Counted from the first letter of the stretch, positions 49,891 through 59,298 are shown. The stretch: 64,000 bases of DNA from Vreelandella stevensii S18214 (GCF_000275725.1 NZ_AJTS01000040.1:62001-126000); one strand, 5' to 3'. Numbers and translations: made by a program. Notes: a model not told the origin generated them from the sequence alone.

Positions 49891-50796
49891 TTACTGCATC
49901 GCTTTCATCAGCTTCCACAAATAGTCGGCAGCGGGCGACAGCCTTCTGCCGACGCGGCGTACCAGATTGCCCTGGCTGCGGGCGGCCATGGGGTGATCGA
50001 TGGGCACCGCCTGCAGCAACCCTGCCTCGATCTCGCTGCGCGCCGCCGCCGCCGTCATGAACGCGACCCCCACCCCCGCACTGGCCATGCGCCGGGCCAC
50101 CGAGTGCAAATTGCAGCGATACGCGGGCGTGGCTGGCTGCCCCGCTGCTGCAAACAGGGCATTCACGAACTGCTGCGACCCGGACACCTCCGGCAGGAAG
50201 ATCAACTTCTGCTGCAACAGCTCTGCCACGCTCACGCTGGACTGCCTGGCCAAAGGGTGAAACGGCGCCACCAGCGCACACAGCGGCCCCCGCTCGAACG
50301 AGTGCACCACCAACCGAGGGTCCGAAATAGGGCCATAGGTAATGGCGATGTCCACTTCATCGTTCGCCACCATGTCATGGGGTTCACGCGGGTAGTAGAT
50401 GCCGGTCTTGATCTCGATCAGCACCTCAGGGTAGTGCTCGGCAACGCGCCGCATCACGTGATTGATGAAACTGTCCACGAACCCATCCCCCACCGACACC
50501 ACGACCTTGCCCGCCTGCAAATTGCGCAGCCGCGCCAGCGTATCGGTCAGCTCGGCATTCAAGCGCCGCTGGGCCAGAAAGCCCTCCACGACCAACTGGC
50601 CAGCCTCGGTAAGCATCACATGACGCCCCTGGCGCTCCAGCAGCGCCATACCCAGCGCCTGCTCCAGCGAGCGCACCTGCCGACTCACCACGGAAGGGTT
50701 CAGCTGAAGATGCTCCGCCGCCGCGCGAATCCCCCCGCAGCTACTGACTTCAAACAGGTAGAAGGCCCGTTTATCGAGAAGGGTCATAGGCGTCAC
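49891..50796 (-). CDS. LysR-family transcriptional regulator
   Basis: 301 residues. HTH 'GGIRAAAEHLQLNPSVVSRQ' at the N-terminus. It is convergent with the AbgT gene, 2 bp apart, and may regulate the uptake-hydrolysis pair. The effector domain looks complete. Confidence 0.87.
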   Translation of the reverse strand: MTPMTLLDKRAFYLFEVSSCGGIRAAAEHLQLNPSVVSRQVRSLEQALGMALLERQGRHVMLTEAGQLVVEGFLAQRRLNAELTDTLARLRNLQAGKVVVSVGDGFVDSFINHVMRRVAEHYPEVLIEIKTGIYYPREPHDMVANDEVDIAITYGPISDPRLVVHSFERGPLCALVAPFHPLARQSSVSVAELLQQKLIFLPEVSGSQQFVNALFAAAGQPATPAYRCNLHSVARRMASAGVGVAFMTAAAARSEIEAGLLQAVPIDHPMAARSQGNLVRRVGRRLSPAADYLWKLMKAMQ

Positions 50797-51053
50797 CAGA
50801 ATCGTCTCCAGGCGTCGCAGTCATCGAGTGGGCAACCTTTCAATGACTACAGGAAACTGGCATTTTGCCATCGGCATCACCCTGAGCGCCAAACACTCGT
50901 CTGAATAAGCGTTCCAGGTACGCTCGTTTGCACAAACCCCTAGTGACTCCTACCCTTTAACTCGAAGGCTGAAGCGGCCATCTTCAAGGCTTTCGCCAGT
51001 AGCTGCGCCGTTAGTTCATGAAGAGCTGACCGATACACTTAAGAAGAAGCGAC

Positions 51054-51140
51054 ATGTTGAAATTCCTGGCAAGCACCGTCGGTATCATTTTCATGATTGG
51101 CCTGCTGGTGGTCATTGGGCTACTGATGTTGATCTTCTAG
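51054..51140 (+). CDS. 28-residue membrane peptide, copy 1
   Basis: A single hydrophobic helix of 28 residues (opening MLKFLASTVGIIFMIGLLVV) with one charged residue (Lys3) and no cysteine. A purine-rich stretch, AAGAAGAAGC, precedes the ATG and a hairpin terminator follows at 51159. The same peptide is encoded at 56064-56150. Between the copies nine codons differ at synonymous positions and none changes an amino acid. That pattern points to a translated and constrained product, probably in the inner membrane. Function is unknown. Confidence 0.75.
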   Translation: MLKFLASTVGIIFMIGLLVVIGLLMLIF

Positions 51141-51158
51141 TGTCAAGATGACGTATTG

Positions 51159-51183
51159 AAAGTGCCTGATGCCAGGCACTTTT
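51159..51183. terminator. Hairpin after small membrane peptide gene
   Basis: Stem AAGTGCCTG and CAGGCACTT with a 4-nt loop, followed by TTT. It can serve the small gene on the plus strand and the pcaI-F gene on the minus strand. Confidence 0.8.
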
Positions 51184-51197
51184 CGTTTAGCGTATGC

Positions 51198-52796
51198 TCA
51201 AACGCGTTCGATCAGCGTCGCAATGCCCTGCCCCACGCCGACACACATGGTGCACAGCGCATAGCGCTTGCCACTGTTTTGCAGTTCGTGGGCCGCCGTC
51301 AGCAGCAGCCGCGCGCCCGACATCCCTAGCGGGTGCCCCAGAGCGATGGCACCTCCGTTCGGGTTGACGCGTGGGTCATCGTCGGCCAGCCCCAAGTCGC
51401 GCATACAGGCCAAGGCCTGGGCAGCAAAGGCCTCGTTGAATTCGAACACATCGATATCGTCCATGGCGATCCCCGTGCGCTCGAGCAACTTCTGCACGGC
51501 GGGCACCGGTCCGTAACCCATGATGCATGGTTCGACACCGGCAGTGGCCATGCCGATGATTTTGGCCATCGGGGTCAGGCCATGGCGTTTGACTGCGGCT
51601 TCGCTGGCCACCAGCATGGCCGCCGCTCCGTCGTTGACGCCCGAGGCGTTGCCCGCCGTGACGCTGCCCCCATCACGGAAAGGCGTCGGCAGGCCCGCAA
51701 GCTTCTCCAGCGTGGTTTCCCGCAGGTGTTCGTCCTGGTCGAAAAGCAGCGCTGCCTGCTTGCGACGCGGAATCTCGATGGCGGTGATCTCCTGGGCAAA
51801 GCGACCGGCCTTTTGGGCCGCGGCGGCTTTTTGCTGGGAGCGCAGCGCAAAGGCGTCCTGGTCTTCCCGGGAGATATTGAACTGCTCAGCGACGTTTTCG
51901 GCGGTTTCCGGCATGGAGTCCACCCCATAGGCCTTCTTCATCGCAGGATTGATAAAGCGCCAGCCGATGGTGGTGTCTTCGATGGTCTGGCTGCGGGCAA
52001 AGGCACTGTCGGCCTTGCCCATGACGTAGGGCGCCCGAGACATGGACTCCACACCGCCCGCCAACGCCAGCTCCATTTCGCCCGCCTTGATGGCACGGAA
52101 AGCGGTGCCCACGGCATCCATCCCCGAACCACACAGACGGTTCATGGTCGTGCCGGGAACCGAGGTGGGCATGCCCGCCAGCAGCGACGCCATGCGCGCC
52201 ACGTTGCGGTTGTCTTCTCCCGCCTGGTTGGCGCAGCCCATAAAGACTTCTTCGATGGCCGCCGGGTCCAGGTTCGGCGCGTCAGCCAGTACTGCCTTGA
52301 AAATCGCGGCGGCAAAGTCGTCGGGGCGCACGGAGGGCACGGCGGCCAAGCGCTCGCCGGTAAAGGGGCATTCGATGAACTTGATCTGCTCATTGACGCT
52401 GGGTAGCTCGCTCCCCACGTAGCCACGCAGCACGGCCAGCGGCAGGCCAGCGGCCCCTGCTTCGAAGGCGCAGGCCATGGCGGCGTGGCTATGCTCCAGA
52501 ATCTCGACCTGATGCGGCCAGCCTTTCTCAACGGCATCGCGCAGGCGATGCAAGGAACCCACGCCCGGATTACCGCCCCAGGAAAAGATCACTTTCCTGG
52601 CGCAACCCGCCCCGATCAGCTGGTCGTAGATGATATCTGGGGTCATCCGAATCAGCGTCAGGTCGCGCTTTTTCTGGCGGATCACTTCGTGACCTGCCGC
52701 AAAAGGAATCAAATGGGTAAACCCTTCCATGGCAACGGTAGCGCCGTCCTGGACGTAGCGCGCTACCGCGTCATGCAAGCTGAGAAACTCGGCCAT
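51198..52796 (-). CDS. In-frame PcaI-PcaF chimera
   Basis: 532 residues from the ATG at 52796. Residues 1 to about 157 are the N-terminal half of PcaI, the A subunit of 3-oxoadipate CoA-transferase ('[20 protein letters not shown]', '[20 protein letters not shown]'). From about residue 158 it is PcaF, 3-oxoadipyl-CoA thiolase, lacking its first ~30 residues ('[20 protein letters not shown]'). The thiolase nucleophile is Cys222 ('[10 protein letters not shown]'), with '[10 protein letters not shown]' and '[10 protein letters not shown]' also present. The join falls in 'SVRPDDF', which resembles sequence in both parents, so a microhomology deletion that removed the rest of pcaI, all of pcaJ and the start of pcaF is likely. 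CoA-transferase activity must be lost. Thiolase activity is uncertain. Confidence 0.85.
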   Translation of the reverse strand: MAEFLSLHDAVARYVQDGATVAMEGFTHLIPFAAGHEVIRQKKRDLTLIRMTPDIIYDQLIGAGCARKVIFSWGGNPGVGSLHRLRDAVEKGWPHQVEILEHSHAAMACAFEAGAAGLPLAVLRGYVGSELPSVNEQIKFIECPFTGERLAAVPSVRPDDFAAAIFKAVLADAPNLDPAAIEEVFMGCANQAGEDNRNVARMASLLAGMPTSVPGTTMNRLCGSGMDAVGTAFRAIKAGEMELALAGGVESMSRAPYVMGKADSAFARSQTIEDTTIGWRFINPAMKKAYGVDSMPETAENVAEQFNISREDQDAFALRSQQKAAAAQKAGRFAQEITAIEIPRRKQAALLFDQDEHLRETTLEKLAGLPTPFRDGGSVTAGNASGVNDGAAAMLVASEAAVKRHGLTPMAKIIGMATAGVEPCIMGYGPVPAVQKLLERTGIAMDDIDVFEFNEAFAAQALACMRDLGLADDDPRVNPNGGAIALGHPLGMSGARLLLTAAHELQNSGKRYALCTMCVGVGQGIATLIERV

Positions 52797-52858
52797 TGTT
52801 GGTTGCCTCTTCACTGGACGTTGGCGTACTTATTCGTATTGGCGTACTAACTCGTTAT

Positions 52859-52873
52859 GTTCGTTAAACGAAC
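52859..52873. promoter_or_regulatory. PcaR/IclR-type operator upstream of pcaI-F
   Basis: GTTCGTTAAACGAAC (GTTCG-N5-CGAAC), 63 bp upstream of the chimera start. The same pattern lies before the IclR gene at 54973. Shared design supports control by that regulator. Confidence 0.65.
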
Positions 52874-53001
52874 ATAGATTCTCTATACGAACAAGTTACT
52901 GTCGAACGATAATGGGGTCAAATGGCTTCTTCACTGAATGCCTATCGAGCATGATGGAAGGCATTCTCGAAAACCCAACAAAAACATTAAATAACAAAAA
53001 C

Positions 53002-53877
53002 TTATATGTTTAAAAGCCAATTTTTTGCGCGTATCACCTGCTCCTCGCTGCTACCAAGGTATAAAGCGGGGTCACACACCCGGCTCAGCTCTTCAGGCGT
53101 TAGTTGACGGTTAACGTCAGGATATTCGAGCAGGACTTCCGCGTAGGGCCGCGCCTGAAGACGGGAGGTTTCTGCCGCTTCAGCACTCAAAGCCTTCGCG
53201 CGCTCAGGCCCGAGGCAGGCCGTCAGTAACTTCGCCACGGGCTCTGCCATGATGCCGCCGCCCGTCGCCCGCAAGTTGCGCTGCATGCACTCTGGATACA
53301 CTTCCAGCCCTTCGAGCAACACCACCAGCTGCTCCAGCGCACCTTCCGTGAGCAGCGCGCTTTCGATGAGCGGCGCCCATTCGGCATGCCACTCCCCCAG
53401 CCCCCTCTCCAATGGATGGGCGGCAGCATTCAACAGCACCGAGGCGTGACCATGTACCTGGCGTGCAGCCCCGCGGATCAAGGCACTGCGTACGGGGTTG
53501 CGTTTATGGGGCATGGAAGAGGACTCCCCCATGCCGGGGGCAGAGGGCTCAGCGACTTCGCCCACTTCTGTCTGGGTCAGCAGGGAGACATCCAGCGCTA
53601 CCTTTTCTGCAGCGCCGACCACGGCATCCAGGGCCGTACCAAGCGCGTGAACAGGGTAACGATCGGTATGCCAAGGCAGCGTTGGAGCTGCCAAACCGAG
53701 ATGCGTTGCCAACGCATCCATCCACCCAAGGCCCTGAGCATCCCAGCCAGAGTGCACTCCCACGGCACCCCCAAACTGCACAGGAAGCTCAATGGCACCC
53801 AAACGACGCAGGGACCGCTCCAGGCCGACGGCCCAATGCGCGACTTTTACCCCAAAGGTCATGGGCAGTGCCTGGGG
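53002..53877 (-). pseudogene. pcaB: 3-carboxy-cis,cis-muconate cycloisomerase PcaB, 5' truncated
   Basis: About 290 residues remain of a protein normally near 450. The surviving part begins around 'PQALPMTFGVKVAHWAVGLE' and has the superfamily signature 'GESSSMPHKRNPVRSALIRG' (the fumarase/aspartase-type catalytic loop). The N-terminal domain is lost at a junction near 53877 with a plus-strand fragment. A short product from the in-frame ATG at 53862 is possible but should not fold as an active tetramer. Confidence 0.85.
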
Positions 53878-53975
53878 TCAGCACGGCGGCCATGCTGGTA
53901 GCCACGGTGGCTTCCTTTTTTACCCTTAGCCTCATTCTCTGGCTGGTCAGCCTTACCCACTGGCTGGCTTTTTGA
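53869..53975 (+). pseudogene. 3' fragment of a membrane transporter, possibly AEC family
   Basis: 35 hydrophobic residues (GVSTAAMLVATVASFFTLSL, then ILWLVSLTHW) end at a TGA at 53973. The style resembles the last helix of auxin-efflux-carrier (AEC) permeases. It has no start, and its left edge meets the broken pcaB end. The family assignment is tentative. Confidence 0.35.
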
Positions 53976-54063
53976 TAGTGCCAATGAAATGCTCTTCATG
54001 ACGGTCAGAGTCGCCTTACAGGAAGCGGCTCGTCATCAAGGCGCGATATGGCTCCCGCGAGTG

Positions 54064-54510
54064 TTACTGATCGGCGGCTTTCATCACCGCGTCCAGGGCC
54101 GCCTGGTAGCCTTGTGTGCCCAGCCCGGCAATCACACCATCGGCCCGCAGTGAGACATAGGAGTGGTGGCGAAAGCGCTCACGCTTGTGCACATTGGAAA
54201 TGTGCACTTCGATCACTGTGCCCTCGAAGGCATTCAAAGCATCCAGGATAGCCACAGAGGTATGGGTATAAGCGGCGGGGTTGATAATGATCGCCTGGGT
54301 GCCATCGAGGCGTGCAGCGTGAATGGCATCGATCAGGGCGCCCTCATGGTTGCTCTGCAGGCAGTTCAGCGTCCATCCCGCCATCACGGCTTTTTCACGC
54401 AGCGCGTTATTGACGTCTTCCAGCGTCTCGTAGCCGTAGATTTCCGGCTGCCGAGTGCCCAGTAAATTCAGGTTGGGCCCATGCAGGACAAGCACTTTAG
54501 CCTGGCTCAT
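54064..54510 (-). CDS. aroQ: Type II 3-dehydroquinate dehydratase
   Basis: 148 residues, full length. Family motifs are '[20 protein letters not shown]', '[17 protein letters not shown]', '[18 protein letters not shown]' and '[18 protein letters not shown]'. It interconverts 3-dehydroquinate and 3-dehydroshikimate. Its position among pca remnants suggests a quinate/shikimate catabolic copy. Its ATG overlaps the stop of the aroE remnant (ATGA). Confidence 0.95.
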   Translation of the reverse strand: MSQAKVLVLHGPNLNLLGTRQPEIYGYETLEDVNNALREKAVMAGWTLNCLQSNHEGALIDAIHAARLDGTQAIIINPAAYTHTSVAILDALNAFEGTVIEVHISNVHKRERFRHHSYVSLRADGVIAGLGTQGYQAALDAVMKAADQ

Positions 54511-54718
54511 GCATCATTCTCCTTCAGCAGTTGGCGGCGATAGTGGGCAAATAGCGTGGCCGATTGCTGCGCTGCTGCCTCGCGTTTGGCGTCATCTTCA
54601 CAAAAAAACTTGAAGGCGTCGACGCCTTGAAAGACGAACAGGCTGACACCGCTCACCACCGCAGCACCGACCTGCTTCGCCGCCGCAATAAACTCGGTGA
54701 CAGCGGCAGCTTGCGCAA
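54507..54718 (-). pseudogene. aroE: 3' remnant of shikimate/quinate dehydrogenase
   Basis: About 70 residues remain ('TEFIAAAKQVGAAVVSGVSL' then 'FVFQGVDAFKFF'), matching the C-terminal end of AroE-type proteins, where 'G..ML..QG..AF' is conserved. The stop overlaps the aroQ start, which shows they were once one operon. The 5' part is gone; it meets a HAD fragment on the other strand at about 54718. Confidence 0.7.
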
Positions 54719-54970
54719 TTCTTTATTGAGACGGTGGGGGCACCGCCTGATAAAGCCACTGGTTTGGGGCAGCTGCTGGTCAGACAAGGCCACGCCGCAA
54801 AGCACACCGTCATGATTGGCGACTCTTACAATGACTACCGCGCGGCCCGCTCCAATGGCACGCGATTCATTGGCGTCGCGGCCGAGCCCCATCAATCCCC
54901 TTTCCCTGCCGATACCGTGGTCATCAATGACCTGAGTCAACTGGAAGAGGCATTGCTGATCCTGGAATAA
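54719..54970 (+). pseudogene. 3' remnant of a HAD-family phosphatase
   Basis: About 83 residues with HAD motif IV 'HTVMIGDSYNDYRAARSNGT' and a cap-like lead 'APPDKATGLGQLL' containing the motif III lysine. The N-terminal half with the nucleophile aspartate is absent. It ends just before the IclR operator. Confidence 0.75.
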
Positions 54971-54990
54971 TTGTTCGGCATTCGAACAAT
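54970..54990. promoter_or_regulatory. Operator upstream of the IclR gene
   Basis: Perfect arms ATTGTTCG and CGAACAAT around GCATT, containing GTTCG-N5-CGAAC at 54973-54987, 47 bp upstream of the start of the IclR gene. Likely autoregulatory site. Confidence 0.65.
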
Positions 54991-55036
54991 ATGCTACATT
55001 GTTGCCTGACCAAGCATCCACCAATGAGAATGCAAC

Positions 55037-55831
55037 ATGGCAGATATTCTACAGGCAGATGCCCTGCAGCCTGATGACAGAGACTTTGTTACCGCCCTTG
55101 CCAGCGGCCTGGAAGTCATCATGGCGTTTGACGATTCACACCCCAGAATGACCCTCAGCGAAGTGGCTGCGCGCACCGGCATGAACCGCGCAAAAGCACG
55201 TCGATTTTTGCTGACGCTACATGCGCTGGGATACGTTAGAAAACAGCAGCGTTACTTTGAGCTGTCTCCCAAAGTATTACAGCTCGGCTACTCTTTTCTC
55301 TCTGCCAACAATTACCGCAGTGTGATCCAGCAGTATCTGGAGGATATTACTGCGCAGTGCGGGGAATCGTCATCACTAGGCATTCTGGATGGCGATGAGG
55401 TGATTTATGTCGCACGCTCCGCAGCCCCCCATCGGTTGATGTCTATTTCGCTCTCTGTGGGCACACGCCTGCCTGCGGCCCACACCTCCATGGGCCGTGT
55501 GCTGCTTGCTCAGCTCTCCGAACCGGCATTGGATGCCTATTTATCGAGAATTGTGCTCGAACGCCATACTGAGAAAACGATTACCGATAAAGAGTACCTT
55601 AAAAAATGCATCAACAAGGTTCGTCAGCAAGGCTATGCCATCTCTGATCAGGAGCTGGACCCAGGCTTGCGGTCGTTGGCCGTCCCTGCATTTGACATGA
55701 ATGGAAAGCTGCTGGGCGCCATCAATATCAGTACCAATGCGGCCAGGGTCGATATGGAGACGCTGCTTAAACACCACCTGCCGCTCCTGCAGGAAAAAGG
55801 GCGTTTGATCCGCTCGACCATCAGTGCCTAG
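55037..55831 (+). CDS. pcaR: IclR-family regulator of the PcaR/PobR group
   Basis: 264 residues. The N-terminal HTH 'MTLSEVAARTGMNRAKARRF' and the effector domain ('YLEDITAQCGESSSLGILDG', 'LPAAHTSMGRVLLAQLS', 'DQELDPGLRSLAVPAFDMNG') resemble PcaR and PcaU, which respond to beta-ketoadipate or protocatechuate. Its own operator and the matching one at 52859 support pca control. The regulator is intact although its targets are decaying. Confidence 0.8.
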   Translation: MADILQADALQPDDRDFVTALASGLEVIMAFDDSHPRMTLSEVAARTGMNRAKARRFLLTLHALGYVRKQQRYFELSPKVLQLGYSFLSANNYRSVIQQYLEDITAQCGESSSLGILDGDEVIYVARSAAPHRLMSISLSVGTRLPAAHTSMGRVLLAQLSEPALDAYLSRIVLERHTEKTITDKEYLKKCINKVRQQGYAISDQELDPGLRSLAVPAFDMNGKLLGAINISTNAARVDMETLLKHHLPLLQEKGRLIRSTISA

Positions 55832-56063
55832 CCTTGAGCTTCAAGCTTCGTGAAGCAGACGAGGAAAATGCGCGCACCGCCAGCTATCTTTAAAAGATTT
55901 CATTCATTTTCATGAAGATAGCTGAGCAAAGCATATAACTGCTTGTGCTCAACATTTGCACAAGCATGGGCTAGCTTCTACATTGAGTACAGTATATGAA
56001 CTAAGGATACACCTATCTCGTTAGCTCATGAGGAGCTAATCATCACAATCAAGGAGAGATAAC

Positions 56064-56150
56064 ATGTTGAAATTTCTGGCAAGCACCGTCGGCATCATTT
56101 TCATGATTGGCCTACTGGTCGTCATAGGCCTATTGATGCTGATTTTCTAG
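56064..56150 (+). CDS. 28-residue membrane peptide, copy 2
   Basis: Encodes the same 28-residue peptide as 51054-51140, with nine synonymous differences. A good ribosome site, AAGGAGAGAT, lies 3 nt before the ATG. About 230 bp of AT-richer DNA without other genes precedes it and probably contains the promoter. Single-pass hydrophobic helix; function unknown. Confidence 0.78.
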   Translation: MLKFLASTVGIIFMIGLLVVIGLLMLIF

Positions 56151-56233
56151 ACTGATTGCCATATTGCTCATTTTTAATGAATTGATGCCCTCCTAAACAA
56201 AGCACTGATATTTCAAACCATGCTGTAAAGCAA

Positions 56234-56280
56234 AGGGTTGCCAAGAGGAGTAGGTACCCTGCTGACCTCTTGGCAAACCT
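56234..56280. terminator. Long stem-loop after small peptide copy 2
   Basis: An 11-bp perfect stem (TTGCCAAGAGG with CCTCTTGGCAA), extendable by a few pairs with one mismatch, encloses a 17-nt loop. There is no T-run. It may terminate or stabilise the short transcript. Confidence 0.5.
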
Positions 56281-56356
56281 GAATTATTGTGGCCTGATTA
56301 AAACCATCGTGCCGCAATATGCTCATCCAAGACTCTTCTATAAGTTCTCTCCCCGC

Positions 56357-57718
56357 CTAACCTGCTCCACCCAACCACGCCAACACGGCCTCTTTCGAGC
56401 GCTGTTCGCGTTCGGCATATAGCGCCAGCTCATCCTGCACCGGGGCGCCCAGGGCGGCTTCGAAGGCGTCGCGGTTTGCGTTACCGGCGTAGGCGCCGTT
56501 TTCACTGCCGCCCAGGTTGGATTGGAAAATACCGGCGGCACTAACGGGCAGGAAGTCTTCGTAGGTGATGGGCTGGGCCTCGACCCACCCCTGGGCCAGC
56601 AGCGTTTCCAGGTCGGCGTGCTCAGCGCGGCCCTTGGCTGCCCGCCCGGCGTCGGTCAGGTAATAGTGGAAGTAGGCCAGCTGCTCGGTGCGAATCGCCT
56701 CGTGGTGGTCCGGAAACGCGGTGAACACGCGCTCCATGACGGCCTGATGGGCGTCATTGTCCAGGCCAACGGTCTGGGCACGCCCCTGGTTCAGCAGCTC
56801 ATCATAAAGTGCCCGCCCTTTGGGGGTCAGCGCCATGCCGCGCTGCTCGATTTCACCAAAGCGCGCCGTATGGGTGCCCTGGGCCTCCCCGGCGAAACGA
56901 ATCGACTCCTCCAGCGCCCGAAAGCTGGTTTGGCGCAGCAACATGGGGCACTCCCGGCGGGGCGGCCCTTCGATCACCGCTTTGGGGTTCATGCCCATGC
57001 TCGGCATACGACGCTGTGCTTCGTCGATATCCAGGGTTCTGGGCGTCAGGTGGTTGATGTGCGGCCCCTTGAAACACACCACATCGGCAATCAGGCGATG
57101 CTCGTCGTGCAGCGCCTGATAGGTTTCCAGGTCGACGGTCGCTTCCTGATGCCAGCGGAAGGTTTCCAGCGCCTCGCTGACGAACTGGTCGGCCTCTTCA
57201 CTGCTCAACCCACCCTGAGTTTCGTGGCGCTGGATGAGCGCCCGCACCGTGGGGGTAAAGATATCCCGCTGGGCCAGAATCTCCTCGGCGCGACGGCGCA
57301 GCGCCTCGCTCTCGATCAGCTCCAGGCGCAATAAAGAGGTAAAGACTCGGAAAGGATTCAGCGCGAGGGCCTCGTCTTCGATGGGCCGAAACGCCGTAGA
57401 GTGCACCGGCACGCCCGCTTCCGAGAGGTCGTAATACCCCACCGGGTACATCCCCATGACCGCAAACAACCGGCGCAACATGGCAAGCTCGGCCTTGGTG
57501 CCCACCCGGATCGCCCCGTGGCGCTCAACGCTCAGCCGGGCCAGCTCGCCCTGTGCCTTCAGGCGGCGGTGCAGCGCGGGCTGCTGCTGAAGGGTTTCCT
57601 GGTTCACCCGCTCGACCAGTTCCAGCAGCGCACCGTACTGCGGCACTTCCGCTTGATACATGGCCGACATCGCCTTGGAAAAACGGTCGCGTATTGCATC
57701 AGTGGTGATAAAGGACAT
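56357..57718 (-). CDS. hglS: VOC-type 2-oxoadipate dioxygenase/decarboxylase-like (HglS/YdcJ, DUF1338)
   Basis: About 453 residues from the ATG at 57718. The sequence follows the DUF1338/HglS pattern: 'VGYYDLSEAGVPVHSTAFRP' with the first His ligand, 'ADVVCFKGPHINHLTPRTLD' with another His, and the C-terminal 'SNLGGSENG'. HglS is a non-heme iron enzyme that converts 2-oxoadipate to 2-hydroxyglutarate in lysine catabolism. The divergent LysR gene next to it is a likely regulator. No other lysine-pathway gene is close by, so the substrate is inferred from the family. Confidence 0.82.
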   Translation of the reverse strand: MSFITTDAIRDRFSKAMSAMYQAEVPQYGALLELVERVNQETLQQQPALHRRLKAQGELARLSVERHGAIRVGTKAELAMLRRLFAVMGMYPVGYYDLSEAGVPVHSTAFRPIEDEALALNPFRVFTSLLRLELIESEALRRRAEEILAQRDIFTPTVRALIQRHETQGGLSSEEADQFVSEALETFRWHQEATVDLETYQALHDEHRLIADVVCFKGPHINHLTPRTLDIDEAQRRMPSMGMNPKAVIEGPPRRECPMLLRQTSFRALEESIRFAGEAQGTHTARFGEIEQRGMALTPKGRALYDELLNQGRAQTVGLDNDAHQAVMERVFTAFPDHHEAIRTEQLAYFHYYLTDAGRAAKGRAEHADLETLLAQGWVEAQPITYEDFLPVSAAGIFQSNLGGSENGAYAGNANRDAFEAALGAPVQDELALYAEREQRSKEAVLAWLGGAG

Positions 57719-58001
57719 GTTGTGGCTCTCTGGGTCGATAAAGAACGGCACGCGTCGCCAGCCTCATGGCCTCTTCATGACACGTGCTTGCGCTGCGTTC
57801 TATCAAACCGACTCGGGGAGCGAACCACAAACGAAAAAAAGCACTCAATGCATGCCAAAAAGGAATGCTTAAAGGCTTTTATAAAGAGCGGCGAGCACCG
57901 GGTACCCAACAGTATGGCGCCCAAGGGAGCCCTTTGGTAGGGTGGGATCCCTTACCGTCATTCCGTTGAGTGACGCTTGCCCAGGAGCGCCCGCGTTCAC
58001 C

Positions 58002-58919
58002 ATGCGCAATCTTCCTTCCATCACCGCCATGCAGTGCTTCGAAGCGGCCGCCCGCCACATGAGCTTCACCCGGGCTGCCGATGAGCTGAACCTGACCCAG
58101 AGCGCGGTCAGCAAACAGGTGGCACAGCTGGAAACCACCCTGGAGCACAAGCTGTTTCGCCGGGTACGCCGCAGCCTGCTGCTGACCCCCGAAGGGGCGA
58201 TTTTCCTGAGCGATGTGCGCAAAGTGCTGACCCAAATCGAGATGTCCACCCAGGCCATCATGACGTACAGCGGCCACAGCGAAGTGCTCAACATCGCCAC
58301 CCTGCCCAGCTTCGGCAGCCGCTGGCTGGCCAACAAGCTGCCCTCGTTCATGGCGGCGCATCCTGGTATCAGCCTGGCGTTTCACGACCGCGTCGAGGAT
58401 TTCGACCTGGAGCAGGAGAACATCGACATTGCCCTCTTGTATGGGCACGGCAGCTGGCCCAATCTGGCCTGCCACAAGCTGGCCGACGACCTCATGGTCG
58501 CCGTCGCCTCCCCAGCCTGGCTGGCCCAGCACCCGATTCATTCACTCGATGATTTGACGCAGCGCCCGCTGCTCCACCTTTCGACCCGCCCGGATGCCTG
58601 GCACCACTGGTTTGCCAGCCAGCACGTCATGACCGAGCGCAGCTACCACGGCACCCGTTTCGAAACCTTCCCCATGCTGGTCAGAACCGCCATGGCAGGC
58701 GGCGGCGTGGCACTGGTGCCCCACTTCACCGTGGATGAAGAGCTGGAGAGCCAACGGCTCGCCCTGGCATGGCCGTACCAACTGCTCAGCCGCAACGCCT
58801 ACTACCTCGTCTACCCCGAACACCTGGGAGAGCTCGCCAAGGTGCGCCGCTTCGTTGAGCATGTGGTGCCGTTTGGGGAATACAGAAAGAGCCTTGCAAG
58901 CCACAAATCAAGCAGTTAA
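58002..58919 (+). CDS. LysR-family regulator (GcvA-like)
   Basis: About 305 residues from the ATG at 58002, with CCAGGAGCG upstream. The HTH 'MSFTRAADELNLTQSAVSKQ' and the overall style are GcvA-like. It is divergent from the HglS-like gene, 283 bp apart, so it likely activates that gene. Confidence 0.88.
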   Translation: MRNLPSITAMQCFEAAARHMSFTRAADELNLTQSAVSKQVAQLETTLEHKLFRRVRRSLLLTPEGAIFLSDVRKVLTQIEMSTQAIMTYSGHSEVLNIATLPSFGSRWLANKLPSFMAAHPGISLAFHDRVEDFDLEQENIDIALLYGHGSWPNLACHKLADDLMVAVASPAWLAQHPIHSLDDLTQRPLLHLSTRPDAWHHWFASQHVMTERSYHGTRFETFPMLVRTAMAGGGVALVPHFTVDEELESQRLALAWPYQLLSRNAYYLVYPEHLGELAKVRRFVEHVVPFGEYRKSLASHKSSS

Positions 58920-59020
58920 GCAACACCAATCAGGCTGGTTATCTCAAGCACATACCGCATCATGAGAGTTGCAGTCGCAGCACGACAACAGACGTCCCAT
59001 CATCTCACTCGCCAGCACGC

Positions 59021-59047
59021 TAAATTTATTTTAATATTTGTCGCAAT
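59021..59047 (+). promoter_or_regulatory. Possible sigma-28 flagellar promoter
   Basis: TAAATTTA at 59021-59028, an 11-nt spacer, then GTCGCAAT at 59040-59047. This loosely fits the TAAA...GCCGATAA pattern of flagellar class-3 promoters and sits 33 bp before the flagellin start. Confidence 0.4.
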
Positions 59048-59079
59048 ATCTCACTATCGTGGACAAGAAGAGCGGAACA

Positions 59080-59298
59080 ATGGCGACGATCAACACCAGT
59101 TTTGCTGCGCTCAAGGCACAGCAAAACCTGAATAATACTGGCGCAAAGCTGTCGACAAGTATTGAGCGACTTTCTTCTGGTCTTCGGATTAATAGTGCAA
59201 AGGATGATGCAGCAGGGCAAGCGATTGGTAATCGCATGGCGACCAACCTGCAAGCAAATTCCACCATCACGCGGGGAATCAACGACGGCGTTTCACTA
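59080..59298 (+). pseudogene. fliC: Flagellin 5' fragment, cut by IS5-family element
   Basis: From the ATG at 59080 it encodes 73 residues of the flagellin D0/D1 N-terminus (MATINTSFAALKAQQNLNNT, 'SIERLSSGLRINSAKDDAAG'). The frame is interrupted after 'GINDGVSL' at 59298 by an IS5-type end. No C-terminal flagellin part exists in this window, so the gene is dead. Confidence 0.9.

Noticed and set aside
49585-50904. 439-codon plus-strand frame across abgT end and the LysR gene
   Set aside because: It overlaps two well-supported genes in other frames, and the translation is His/Arg/Leu-rich without motifs.
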